64,000 bases of DNA from Burkholderia sp. USMB20 (GCF_000949135.2 NZ_JTAN02000019.1:186001-250000), one strand, 5' to 3'. Numbered from the stretch's first letter, positions 1 through 7,672 are shown. The notes: a model not told the origin generated them from the sequence alone. Numbers and translations: made by a program.

Positions 1-629
1 ATGTCCAGGCTGTCGAACTGCTCGCGAATCTGGAACATGAAGACGCCCAGAATCAGGATGCCGATCAGCACGTCGAGCCCGATGCCGAGCTCGACGATCA
101 TCGGCATGCCGTTGGTCGCGGCCGCCGCCGCGAAGAACAGCCCGTTTTCCATCGACAGGAAGCCGATCACCTGCGGAATGGCCTTGGCGCGCGTGATCAT
201 CGCCATGAACGACAGCAGCACGCACGCAAGCGCAATGCCGAGCGTGCCGCGCGCGACCGAGGTCGCGAGCTGGCTGATCGGCGCGGCGACATTGAACGCG
301 ACGATCACGAGGACGATGCCGATCAGCAGCGTGGTCGGGATGTTGATGAGCGGCTCGACGTCGGTCTTGACGTCGAGCCTGCGCACGAGCCGATACAGGA
401 ACCACGGGATCACGCCGACCTTCAGCACGAGCGTCAGCCCGGCGGATACATACAGGTGCACGTCGGCCGTGACGAAGCCGAGGATCAGGTTCGCCGACAC
501 GAGCGCGACGCCCTGCAGCGTATAGAGATGGATCAGGGACAGGATCCGGCGCTGGCTCAGCATCGCGAACGACAGCATCAGCAGCACGGCCGCGAGGAAG
601 TTGATCAGTTGTGTCGCGTAGGCGTGCAT
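1..629 (-). CDS. hyfE: Hydrogenase-4-type membrane subunit HyfE, 3' end outside window
   Basis: The reading frame starts with ATG at 629 and runs off the left edge; 209 codons are visible, against about 216 in HyfE. The protein is almost wholly hydrophobic, with about six membrane segments and conserved-looking short loops, as in HyfE, a relative of the NuoK/MrpC antiporter-like subunits. In E. coli HyfE belongs to the membrane arm of hydrogenase 4. The start is 1 base beyond the stop of hyfC (TGA ends at 630), so the two are translationally coupled. Catalytic subunits, if present, lie to the left of the window, so whether this complex carries a NiFe centre cannot be judged here. Confidence 0.8.
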   Translation of the reverse strand, partial: MHAYATQLINFLAAVLLMLSFAMLSQRRILSLIHLYTLQGVALVSANLILGFVTADVHLYVSAGLTLVLKVGVIPWFLYRLVRRLDVKTDVEPLINIPTTLLIGIVLVIVAFNVAAPISQLATSVARGTLGIALACVLLSFMAMITRAKAIPQVIGFLSMENGLFFAAAAATNGMPMIVELGIGLDVLIGILILGVFMFQIREQFDSLD

Positions 630-1580
630 TCATGCCCCCAGCAGCAGGTGGACGAGCATGCCGATCACGGCCAGCAGGAAGGCCGTGGCCAGGAATTCCG
701 GTACCCGGAAGATGCGCATCTTCGCGTTGGCCGTTTCGACCACGGCGAGCGCGACACCGCCTGCCGTCAGCTTGATGAAGAGCACCGGCACCGCCAGCAG
801 CAGCGCGACCGGATCGCCCGCATTCGCGATGCCCCACGGCACGAACAACGCGAGACCGATGCACGAATACGCGAACAGCTTGAGGCTTGCCGCCCATTCC
901 ATCAACGCAAGGTGCCGCCCCGAATATTCGAGGATCAGCGCCTCGTGGATCATCGTGAGCTCGAGGTGGGTGGTCGGATTGTCGACCGGCAGCCGCGCAT
1001 TTTCGGCCAGCGCGACCAGCGTGAACGCGATGCCGGCGAACGCCAGGCTCGGATAGATCGTGAGCTCGCCGCGGCCGAGCGTCGCGACGATGCTCGTCAG
1101 CAGCGTCGACTGCGTGATCAGCGAGGCCGACAGGAGCACCATCAGCAATGCCGGCTCCGCGAGGAAGCCGATCAGCATTTCGCGGCGCGCGCCGAGCGTG
1201 CCGAACGCCGTGCCGACGTCCATCGCCGCGAGCGACAGCGCGACGCGCGCGAGCGCGAACAGGCCGACGAGCGCGATCGCATCGGCGGCGGGCGACAGCG
1301 GCAACTCGGTCGACAGGGTCGGCACGATTGCGCACGCGAGCGTCATGGCGGCCCAGACGACATAGGGCGCGCCGCGGAACACGGGGCTCGCGCCGTGCGC
1401 GATGACCGATTCCTTGTTGAACAGCTTGTGGAGCATCCGGTACGGCTGCCAGATGGACGGCGCGCGCCGGTTCTGAAGCCAGGCGCGGCATTGGTTGACC
1501 CACCCCGTGAGCAATGGCGCGGCCGCGATCGCTATCACGATTTCGAGAGTCTGCGAGATGACGCCGGACAGGGTTACCAT
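630..1580 (-). CDS. hyfC: Hydrogenase-4 component C / NuoH-like membrane subunit
   Basis: This 316-residue integral membrane protein belongs to the NuoH/HyfC family, the subunit that links the soluble hydrogenase or quinone module to the proton-pumping arm. Eight or so hydrophobic segments are visible, together with the acidic loop motif ALAENARLPVDNP and the downstream THLELTMIHEA, which match the conserved quinone-cavity loops of the family. The ATG at 1580 overlaps the end of hyfB by 7 bases, and the stop abuts hyfE, so the three genes form one operon read leftward. A longer in-frame opening exists upstream, but it lies inside hyfB and has no separate start signal. Assignment to HyfC rather than a true complex I subunit follows from the flanking hyfB and hyfE. 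Confidence 0.85.
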   Translation of the reverse strand: MVTLSGVISQTLEIVIAIAAAPLLTGWVNQCRAWLQNRRAPSIWQPYRMLHKLFNKESVIAHGASPVFRGAPYVVWAAMTLACAIVPTLSTELPLSPAADAIALVGLFALARVALSLAAMDVGTAFGTLGARREMLIGFLAEPALLMVLLSASLITQSTLLTSIVATLGRGELTIYPSLAFAGIAFTLVALAENARLPVDNPTTHLELTMIHEALILEYSGRHLALMEWAASLKLFAYSCIGLALFVPWGIANAGDPVALLLAVPVLFIKLTAGGVALAVVETANAKMRIFRVPEFLATAFLLAVIGMLVHLLLGA

Positions 1581-3580
1581 CGTCTCACCAACATCAGCAG
1601 CACGATCAGCACGACGAAACTGTAGGTCAGGTAAACCGCGATCTTGCCCGTCTGCAGGCGGCCCGCCCAGTCGGCGATGCGTTGCGTGAGCGCCGCGACG
1701 CGCGCGTAGAGCGCGGACCAGGTGCGATCGGTCACCGACACCCGGTAGGCCGGCCGGGTGTCGAACGGCGACGGCAATTGCCGCTCGATGTGCAGCAGCG
1801 GTGCGAAGATTTCGCGGATCGGCTGCCCGAATCCTTCCGCCGTATCCTGCATGCGCGCGGTCGTGAACGGGAAGCCGCAGCCCCACGGGGCCGCGCGGCG
1901 CAGCCGGCCGTGATAGAAACGCCGTACCAGCACCCACGCGAGCCCGCAGCAGGCGATGAAGAACAGCATGAACGCAGCCGGCATGTAGCTCGCGCGAGCG
2001 GCCGACACCGGTGCGAACAGCAGCCAGCCATGATTGTCCGCGCCGACGCCGGCGCCGACCAGCGTGTGCGTGACGCGATCCAGCAGCTTGACGAACTGGG
2101 CTGGCATCAGCCCGAGCAGCACGCTGGCGGCCGCGAACCAGCAGAACGCGAGCCGTTCCCACGTGTTCGCGTCGCGGGCGCGGTTCAGCTTCGCTTCTCT
2201 CGGTTGCCCGAGGAACACGATGCCGAAGAACTTGACCATCGTGTAGCCGGCCAGCGCGGCCGACATCGCGATCAGCGCGGCGGCGATCGGCACCGTCATG
2301 GCGAGTACCGAATCCGGCAACCGCGGCGCGAACAGAAAGCCCTGCAGCAGCAGCCACTCGGCCACGAAACCACTGAGCGGCGGCAGGCCCGCGCTGGCCG
2401 CGACGCCCGCGAGCACGGCCCACGCGGTCCACGGCATGAAGCGAATCAGTCCGCCGAGCCTGCCGAGGTTGCGCTCGCCGGTGGCGTGGAGCACGGCGCC
2501 CGTGCCCAGGAACAGCAGGCTCTTGAACGCTGCATGCGCAACGATCTGGTAGAGCATCGCGGTCAGCGCGAGCGCGGACAGGCTCGTCATCCCGTACGCG
2601 CGAAACAGCACCGCGAGACCGAGCGCGACGAGCATCAGGCCGACGTTGTCGATCGACGAATAGGCGAGCAGGCGCTTCATGTCGACCTGGATGGTGCTGA
2701 ACACCACGCCGAGCAGCGCGGTGCCGAGCCCCAGCATCAGCAGCAGCACGCCCCACCACGCAATCTGCACGTGCAACAGGTCGAACAGCACGCGCAGCAG
2801 GCCGTACAGGCCGACTTTCAGCACGAATCCGCTGAGGAGCGCCGAGACCGGCGACGGCGCCGCGGGGTGCGCCTCCGGCAGCCACACATGCAGCGGGAAG
2901 ATCCCCGCCTTCGCGCCGAACCCGACGAGCGCGAACAGGAAGGCGAACGACGCGGGCAACGCATCCAGCGACTGCGCGCGCAGGTTGGCGAAGGTGTAGT
3001 CGCCGGTGCGCGCCTGCAGAATGCCGAAGCAGAGCAGCAGCGCCAGCGCGCCGACGTGCGAGATCAGGAAATACAGGTAACCGGCCCGGCGGATCTCGCC
3101 GATCCGGTGGTTGGTCATGACGAGAAACGTCGCGGACAGCGTCAGCGTCTCCCAGGCGACCATGAATACATAGGCGTCGTCGGCGATCAACACCAGCGCG
3201 ATGCTTGCGACGCAGACGTGGTATTCGAAGCAGATCAGCCCGGGCGCGGATCCTTCGCCCTTGCGGAAATAGCCGGCTGAAAAGGCGCCGATCCCGGTGC
3301 TGACGAGGCCGAGCACGAACAGGAAATAGCCGGACAGGCGATCGAGACGCAGATGAAAGGGCAGGCCGGGAAGCCCGATCGGCAGCACCGCGGCAGACGG
3401 TTCGGCAAGGATGCCGGCGAGGCCCGCCGCGCCGACGAGCAGTCCGACCAGCGCACCGAGCGGAAAGAGGCCGTGGGCAACCAGTCGCGTGCGGCGCAGC
3501 GCCCCGAGCCCCAGCGTGCCGACCGCGAGCCACGCGGCCACGGCCAGCAGGACGAAATGGACGACCGGCACGGGTGCCAT
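1574..3580 (-). CDS. hyfB: Hydrogenase-4 component B, antiporter-like proton-translocating subunit
   Basis: This 668-residue protein of the NuoL/MrpA family has about 16 hydrophobic segments and probably translocates protons. Family landmarks are a glutamate in a membrane segment near YVFMVAWETLTLSATF and the lysine/histidine-bearing segments around KAGIFPLHVWLPEAHPAAPS. I chose the ATG at 3580 because GGAG lies nine bases upstream; an in-frame ATG at 3658 would add 26 Arg/Ser-rich residues with no ribosome site. It heads a leftward operon with hyfC and hyfE. Divergent from it is the YoaK-like gene, with a palindrome at 3693-3711 between them. Similar hyf sets without hydrogenase chemistry are known, so electron donor and acceptor stay open. 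Confidence 0.85.
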   Translation of the reverse strand: MAPVPVVHFVLLAVAAWLAVGTLGLGALRRTRLVAHGLFPLGALVGLLVGAAGLAGILAEPSAAVLPIGLPGLPFHLRLDRLSGYFLFVLGLVSTGIGAFSAGYFRKGEGSAPGLICFEYHVCVASIALVLIADDAYVFMVAWETLTLSATFLVMTNHRIGEIRRAGYLYFLISHVGALALLLCFGILQARTGDYTFANLRAQSLDALPASFAFLFALVGFGAKAGIFPLHVWLPEAHPAAPSPVSALLSGFVLKVGLYGLLRVLFDLLHVQIAWWGVLLLMLGLGTALLGVVFSTIQVDMKRLLAYSSIDNVGLMLVALGLAVLFRAYGMTSLSALALTAMLYQIVAHAAFKSLLFLGTGAVLHATGERNLGRLGGLIRFMPWTAWAVLAGVAASAGLPPLSGFVAEWLLLQGFLFAPRLPDSVLAMTVPIAAALIAMSAALAGYTMVKFFGIVFLGQPREAKLNRARDANTWERLAFCWFAAASVLLGLMPAQFVKLLDRVTHTLVGAGVGADNHGWLLFAPVSAARASYMPAAFMLFFIACCGLAWVLVRRFYHGRLRRAAPWGCGFPFTTARMQDTAEGFGQPIREIFAPLLHIERQLPSPFDTRPAYRVSVTDRTWSALYARVAALTQRIADWAGRLQTGKIAVYLTYSFVVLIVLLMLVRRW

Positions 3581-3692
3581 CCGGAATGTCTCCAGTACGC
3601 TCGGGTTGGACGAGGTGATGGAAAGGCCGCCTCTTCCGCGACCTGTTCCTGCCCGCATTATGACACCGAAAGACGAATCAGGATAACAAGGT

Positions 3693-3711
3693 ATGATAAT
3701 GCCGTTATCAT
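3693..3711. promoter_or_regulatory. Perfect palindrome between hyfB and yoaK, candidate operator
   Basis: ATGATAA, five bases, then TTATCAT form a perfect 7-base inverted repeat in the divergent intergenic region. A further GATAAC lies at 3682-3687. There is no run of T after it, so it is more likely a dimer-binding operator than a terminator. The GATAA/TTATC content recalls iron-responsive sites but does not fit a full Fur box. Confidence 0.45.
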
Positions 3712-3825
3712 GAAAGTCTCATGGCACCCTGGATGGAACGGGCGACCGTGGCGGTGTGCCGCGGCGCGCCGGGTTCCGCTCGGGGCGTCGTTGTCTCCCG
3801 ATCCGGGCGAATGAGGGAAGATCCT

Positions 3826-4593
3826 ATGCCAGCGCAGTACTTCCGAAGCCTGACGGGAAAACACCGCAGCGCGGCCGCGAACCGCCAGCTCGGGTTTTCG
3901 CTTGCCTTTGTCGCCGGCGCAACCAATGCCGGCGGTTTCCTCGCGGTCAAGCAATACACGTCGCACATGAGCGGGATCGTGTCGGCGATCGCGGATCAGA
4001 CCGCGCTCGGCGACATCCGGCTCGTGCTGGCCGGGGTGGGTTCGCTCGCGTCGTTTCTGGTGGGTGCCGGCTGCTCGGCCGTGCTCGTCAACTGGGGGCG
4101 GCGCCGCGGCCTGCAGAGTCAGTATGTGCTGCCGCTGCTGGTCGAAGCGGCGCTGCTGCTACTGTTCGGGCTGCTCGGCAGCCATCTCGCGCTGTGGGAA
4201 GCGTTCTTCATGCCGGTCACGGTGATCCTGCTGTGCTTCATCATGGGGCTGCAAAACGCGATGATCACCAAGCTGTCGGGGGCGGAAATCCGCACGACGC
4301 ACATGACGGGCATCGTGACGGACCTCGGCATCGAACTCGGCAAGCTCTTTTACTGGAATCGTTCAAGTGCCGACGTGCACGCGCAGACGGTGATCGCGAA
4401 CCGCGCGAAGCTCAGGATTCACGCGACGATGCTGGCGTCGTTCTTCGTCGGGGGGCTGGCCGGCGCAATCGGCTTCAAGCATGTCGGCTACGTGTCGACC
4501 GTGCCGCTGGCCGCGGCACTCGTCACGCTGGCGATCGTGCCCGTCGTCGACGACGTGCTCGACTATCTCTATCGGCTTGACCGCCGGTCGTGA
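3826..4593 (+). CDS. YoaK-family (DUF1275) membrane protein
   Basis: This 255-residue protein has six or seven hydrophobic segments and the family signatures GATNAGGFLAV near residue 30, YTSHMSGIV near 45, and GLQNAMITKL followed by IRTTHMTGIVTDLG in the second half. YoaK/DUF1275 proteins are widespread inner-membrane proteins of unknown transport role. I chose the ATG at 3826 because AGGGAAG lies five bases upstream; the frame is open for another 35 codons upstream, but that stretch is Arg/Gly-rich and not membrane-like. It is monocistronic and divergent from the hyf operon. Confidence is high for the family, but no function is implied. Confidence 0.85.
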   Translation: MPAQYFRSLTGKHRSAAANRQLGFSLAFVAGATNAGGFLAVKQYTSHMSGIVSAIADQTALGDIRLVLAGVGSLASFLVGAGCSAVLVNWGRRRGLQSQYVLPLLVEAALLLLFGLLGSHLALWEAFFMPVTVILLCFIMGLQNAMITKLSGAEIRTTHMTGIVTDLGIELGKLFYWNRSSADVHAQTVIANRAKLRIHATMLASFFVGGLAGAIGFKHVGYVSTVPLAAALVTLAIVPVVDDVLDYLYRLDRRS

Positions 4594-4722
4594 GCCTGCA
4601 CGAGGTGAAACGAAACCCGACCGTACGTTGGCGGCGGCCTATCCTGCTCGAGGCGCCGTCGCCGAGCCCGGGCCGCACGCGCGTGCCGAATGCTCTCCGG
4701 CGCGGTACGCAAGGGCCGATGC

Positions 4723-4730
4723 ATTATAAT
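4723..4730 (+). promoter_or_regulatory. AT-rich promoter element upstream of the ribbon-helix-helix gene
   Basis: ATTATAAT contains a perfect -10 hexamer (TATAAT at 4725-4730), 32 bases before the ATG at 4762. No good -35 hexamer is visible. The surrounding CATTATAATTAAAT is unusually AT-rich for this genome, and a near copy occurs at 5741-5754 upstream of the next plus-strand gene. Confidence 0.45.
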
Positions 4731-4761
4731 TAAATTAGCATATTGCCGACTCTGCCCTGCA

Positions 4762-4959
4762 ATGGAAACGAAAACCGCACGCTTGACCATCCTGATCGAT
4801 CCCGCCAAGAAAGAGGCGTTCGACATGCTCTGCGCGGAGCAGGACCTGACGCCGTCGCAAGTCGTGCGGCAGTTGATTCGCGAGTATCTCGAACAACACG
4901 GCGTGAGCTACAAGACGAAAAGCGCGCTCGGCAAACGGGTGAAGCGAAGCGCGGACTGA
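4762..4959 (+). CDS. Small ribbon-helix-helix (CopG/MetJ-type) protein
   Basis: This 65-residue protein opens with a basic beta-strand (KTARLTILID), followed by a helix (KKEAFDMLCAE), the turn DLTPSQ and a second helix (VVRQLIREYLEQHG). That is the layout of ribbon-helix-helix DNA-binding proteins, which bind as dimers through the N-terminal strands. The tail is strongly basic. The ATG at 4762 is preferred because it places the strand at the N terminus; the open frame extends 24 codons upstream across the putative promoter. No toxin partner is adjacent, so it may be a free-standing regulator. The palindromic ATTATAAT upstream is a possible autoregulatory site. Confidence 0.7.
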   Translation: METKTARLTILIDPAKKEAFDMLCAEQDLTPSQVVRQLIREYLEQHGVSYKTKSALGKRVKRSAD

Positions 4960-5015
4960 GTTCGCGAGCCGCCTGGACGTCGATTTCCCGGTGCGCATGC
5001 CGTGCGCATGCCAGG

Positions 5016-5180
5016 GTCGGTATGGGCATCCTTCCGTGTCACGTACTTCGTGCCATCCGCACGGGCCATCTTGAACCGGGCATCGTCTGCAGGAATCCTG
5101 AATACATCGCGTAGCGCGATCATGTCCGGATTGGTTTCGATCGCATCGATGATCACGCCGCGCAGATTCCGATAACTGCG
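5016..5180 (-). pseudogene. Remnant of a spermidine-synthase-like gene
   Basis: About 55 codons on the minus strand match the middle of the intact spermidine-synthase-like protein encoded at 6589-7401. The remnant has IDAIETNPDMIALRD and PADDARFKMARADG where the intact gene has LTAIEINPEVIALRD and PPDDARLTIICADA. Nothing upstream or downstream in this frame continues the family: the N-terminal SAM-binding loop and the C-terminal half are absent. It lies in the opposite orientation to the intact copy. I read it as a decayed duplicate or a recombination scar. Confidence 0.6.
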
Positions 5181-5278
5181 CTCCATGCCCGATCGATCCC
5201 GGTAGATATGTTGTCGGTGGGGAGCGCGTGCAGCGCACTGCGACGACAAGCGGGTTCGCCGTAGGTAAGCGCGCGGCG

Positions 5279-5630
5279 TCACGCTTCCCGGCGAAAGCAC
5301 GCCGCGAGCACGAAGCTGCCCGCGGCGGTCTTGCCGTCGATCTCGGGATCGCCGCAGACGATCCGGATGCTTTTTACCTCGGCGCCCATTCTCAGCGTGA
5401 TCGATGGACCCCTCACGCGCAGATCCTTGATCCGCGCGACCACGCCGCCGTCCGACAGCATTGCCGTTCGCGTCCTTGACGACTCGCCTGGCCGATTCGT
5501 CAGCGGATTCGATGCCGGCGCCCGCCGACCATTCATGACCTCTGTCCGCGCACAGATGCAGTGTGCCGTTCGGGCAGGTGTATTCCATTGCGCATTGCGG
5601 GCAGGCGGGGGCACCGTTCGCGGCTTCCAT
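5279..5630 (-). pseudogene. phnA: phnA-like zinc-ribbon gene, frameshifted
   Basis: From ATG 5630 the frame encodes a PhnA-type zinc-ribbon start, with CPQCAMEYTC then HLCADRGHEW and VVKDANGNA. The C-terminal PhnA domain then continues in another frame (LSDGG, IKDLRVRG, SITLRMGAEVKSIRIV, DPEIDGKTAAGSFVL) to a stop at 5279. The switch falls near 5457 and fits a two-base deletion after the NGNA codons. The second CxxC of the zinc ribbon has also lost a cysteine: CADR stands where the family has CxxC. Total length matches the usual ~113 residues. PhnA proteins are conserved but are not part of the phosphonate lyase pathway despite the name. Frameshift plus lost zinc ligand argues for a true pseudogene rather than a base-calling error. 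Confidence 0.75.
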
Positions 5631-5742
5631 CGGACGGATTCGAGCCGGTCGGCGGCAAAAGCGGGCGGATGCCTGCTTCGCCGGAACGGGCGCCGTGCCG
5701 TCGGCTCGCAGGCGGGCCGACCAAGGGGCGGGCGCACACAAC

Positions 5743-5750
5743 ATTATAAT
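5743..5750 (+). promoter_or_regulatory. Second AT-rich promoter-like element
   Basis: The palindrome ATTATAAT recurs here inside CATTATAATGAAAT, 88 bases before the next ATG at 5838. A second weak -10-like TTATAAT lies at 5777-5783. The similarity to 4721-4734 suggests a shared promoter or a shared binding site for the nearby ribbon-helix-helix protein; this is inference. Confidence 0.35.
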
Positions 5751-5837
5751 GAAATACACATTCTATGAATGCTGTCTTATAATTCAGCCTTGCCGCCGAT
5801 CGCCGGAATTGAGGGCGGATTCGCGGAGGTAGCCGAC

Positions 5838-6284
5838 ATGTTCGATCTGGATGGGATGCTGCTGTTGCCTGATCGACGGCCCATATCCCTGCCGGAGGTC
5901 GCGGGGAGCCGGGGGCTTGTCGTGGTGGGCGTCGGGCGCGGTGGCGAGCGCGGCTTCCAGATGGTCCACCGCTTCCATGATGTGGGCGAGCGGCTCGCGG
6001 CCGCCGGTATTCATCTGGCGTTCGTCTATCCGCGGGAATCGGCTCGGCATGTGATGGATCCCATCTCGGTGGCCAGTGCGCGGTTCCGGCACCACCCGCG
6101 CCTGCTGCTCGATGCGGATGGCTGCTGTTTCGCGCAGGGCGTGCCGCCTCGATTGCTCCGTGCCGTGTATCTGAGCGGCGCAATGCAGCGTCTCGCCGGT
6201 TTCGAAATCGACGTGCGCAACGCGGCATGGGAAACCGAGTTCCAGGCGTTCCTGATGGCCTGCCGGATCGGCCCGTCCCACTGA
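5838..6284 (+). CDS. Hypothetical protein, possibly thioredoxin-fold
   Basis: This 148-residue soluble protein has no family I recognise firmly. Alternating strands and helices (GLVVVGVGR, then a helix containing VHRFHDVGERLAAAG, then IHLAFVYPRES, then RLLLDADGCCFAQG) resemble the order in AhpC/TSA-type thioredoxin-fold proteins, but the usual CxxC or peroxidatic cysteine is missing; only an adjacent Cys-Cys pair is seen. The start at 5838 has GGAGG eight bases upstream; 23 further codons are open upstream. It is followed after 35 bases by the HPr-like gene and then the spermidine-synthase-like gene, probably as one operon. Confidence 0.6.
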   Translation: MFDLDGMLLLPDRRPISLPEVAGSRGLVVVGVGRGGERGFQMVHRFHDVGERLAAAGIHLAFVYPRESARHVMDPISVASARFRHHPRLLLDADGCCFAQGVPPRLLRAVYLSGAMQRLAGFEIDVRNAAWETEFQAFLMACRIGPSH

Positions 6285-6319
6285 ATACCAGCATCCCTCT
6301 CACGCCACACGCGAGGAAC

Positions 6320-6583
6320 ATGGCAACCGTCGTCTATTTCGAAGCAGGTCCCGCCTGGAGCCGGAACGGTGCGACCGCCGTGCGCGATGCGCTCGTGGTC
6401 ACGGCGCGCCGTTTCGACAGCGACATCCTGCTGATCGCCAATGGGCGGCGCGGGAATGCCAAGGACGGCATGGCCATGTCATCGCTGCAGGTGCGTCGCG
6501 GCGCATCCGCGCAAGTCCTTGCAAGCGGTCCGGACGAAGAGGCGGCGCTTCGTGCGCTCCTGCCCTTGCTTCAAGAGGGCTGA
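6320..6583 (+). CDS. HPr-like phosphocarrier-fold protein lacking the active-site histidine
   Basis: This 87-residue protein has the size and element order of HPr: an initial strand (ATVVYFEAG), a helix leading to ARRFDSDILL, the NAK-containing loop (RRGNAKDGMAM), a second helix, and the C-terminal PDEEAALRALLPLL helix that matches the DEEEALEAL of HPr. Aligning on RRFDSDI puts alanine or threonine where HPr has the phosphorylated histidine and no arginine after it, so PTS phosphotransfer is not expected. The ATG at 6320 has GAGGA just upstream. The gene ends five bases before the GTG of the spermidine-synthase-like gene, so the two are co-translated. It may be a regulatory HPr relative. Confidence 0.7.
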   Translation: MATVVYFEAGPAWSRNGATAVRDALVVTARRFDSDILLIANGRRGNAKDGMAMSSLQVRRGASAQVLASGPDEEAALRALLPLLQEG

Positions 6584-6588
6584 CCCGC

Positions 6589-7401
6589 GTGCCGCCTGTC
6601 GATTTTCCGTTCCTGGGCCTGCGCGCGGCTTCCCCGGCCGAGATCGCCGACAAGCCGATCGTCGTGGAAACCGAGCACCTCGTCTCGCTGTGCTTCGACG
6701 GCCGTGGCATGCAAAGCACGATGCTGCGGGAGGCTCCGGACGCGCTCGCACTCGGCTATACGCGCACGATGATGGGGTTCCTGCTGTTTCAGCCGGAACC
6801 CGCGCATGTGGGCTTGATCGGGCTCGGCGGCGGTTCGCTCGTGAAGTATTGCTATCGGAACCTGCCGAACACCCGTCTCACGGCAATCGAAATCAATCCG
6901 GAAGTGATCGCGCTTCGCGACCGGTTCCACGTTCCACCCGATGACGCACGACTGACGATCATCTGCGCGGACGCGGCGCGGCACCTGTCGACGACCGCGC
7001 ACACATTCGATGCGCTGTTGCAGGATGGTTTCAATGCGGACGGCGCGCCGTCCGAGCTCTGCAGCGCAGCCTTCTACGATACCTGTCGCGCGCGACTGAA
7101 CGACGGCGGCGTGCTCGTCGTCAATCTGCTCGGCGACGATCCGCGACTCGGTGATTGTCTCGCGAGTCTGCGTGAGACGTTCGGCCCTTCCGTCGCAATC
7201 GCACCGGCGGAAGACGGTGCGGGCAACGTGATCGCCTTCGCCTGGAAGAGCGACGCACCGCTGCCGTCGCTCGAGGCACTCATCGAACGTGCGGATCGGC
7301 ACTGCGGCCACCACGGCATCGACCTCGTCGATGCCGCCGTACGCATCGAGGTCGGCGCCCGTTACGACTGGACGCGCTTGAGTGCGTGTCTTGCCGATTG
7401 A
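6589..7401 (+). CDS. Spermidine-synthase-like methyltransferase-fold protein
   Basis: This 270-residue protein has the spermidine synthase Rossmann core. It shows the nucleotide loop GLIGLGGGSLVKY near residue 75, the acidic strand end LTAIEINPEV, an ADAARHL strand where the family binds the adenine, and DALLQDGF corresponding to the catalytic region. It is shorter than true SpeE at its N-terminal beta domain. Such proteins occur in Burkholderia stress clusters and may not make polyamines. The start is GTG, with AGAGGG about ten bases upstream. A minus-strand remnant of the same family lies at 5016-5180. Confidence 0.75.
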   Translation: MPPVDFPFLGLRAASPAEIADKPIVVETEHLVSLCFDGRGMQSTMLREAPDALALGYTRTMMGFLLFQPEPAHVGLIGLGGGSLVKYCYRNLPNTRLTAIEINPEVIALRDRFHVPPDDARLTIICADAARHLSTTAHTFDALLQDGFNADGAPSELCSAAFYDTCRARLNDGGVLVVNLLGDDPRLGDCLASLRETFGPSVAIAPAEDGAGNVIAFAWKSDAPLPSLEALIERADRHCGHHGIDLVDAAVRIEVGARYDWTRLSACLAD

Positions 7402-7421
7402 GTCCGATACATGCGGCACCC

Positions 7422-7435
7422 TTGATCATGATCAA
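7422..7435. promoter_or_regulatory. Perfect FNR-type palindrome
   Basis: TTGATCATGATCAA is a perfect match to the FNR consensus TTGAT-N4-ATCAA. Its centre is only about 22 bases from the ATG at 7451 and just precedes the ribosome site. At that distance it would more likely block transcription, or serve an unusual start, than activate from -41.5. Confidence 0.6.
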
Positions 7436-7450
7436 ACTCCTGGAGACGCC

Positions 7451-7672
7451 ATGAGCGATAACGAAGCTTCGACCGTTCCGACCATCTCGGCATCCGCGAT
7501 CTGGGCGCTGGAGCGCCTTGCCGATATTCGTTACGGTCGCGATACACCCGCACTTGGCTGGTCCATTACCCGCGAGCTCATCGGCGCAGGATTCGTGCGC
7601 TATCCGACGAACGGCCGCGGAAGCGTCTCGATCACGGCAGCCGGACAGACGTTCCTGAAGAACCGGAAATAG
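7451..7672 (+). CDS. Small hypothetical protein, winged-helix-like
   Basis: This 73-residue protein has a helix (ASAIWALERLADI), a helix ending in TRELIGAGFV, and a short strand pair (RGSVSITAAGQTFL). The layout resembles the recognition helix and wing of a small winged-helix domain, for example the C-terminal part of MarR-type proteins. No catalytic motif is seen. The ATG at 7451 has TGGAGA about five bases upstream; the frame is open 23 codons further up, across the FNR-type palindrome. It stands alone between the spermidine-synthase-like gene and the acetyltransferase-like gene. Function unknown. Confidence 0.6.
   Translation: MSDNEASTVPTISASAIWALERLADIRYGRDTPALGWSITRELIGAGFVRYPTNGRGSVSITAAGQTFLKNRK

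Noticed and set aside
456-3280. Long plus-strand open frames opposite the hyf genes
   Set aside because: They are Arg/Gln/His-rich shadows of the minus-strand genes in GC-rich DNA, without domains, ribosome sites or natural composition.
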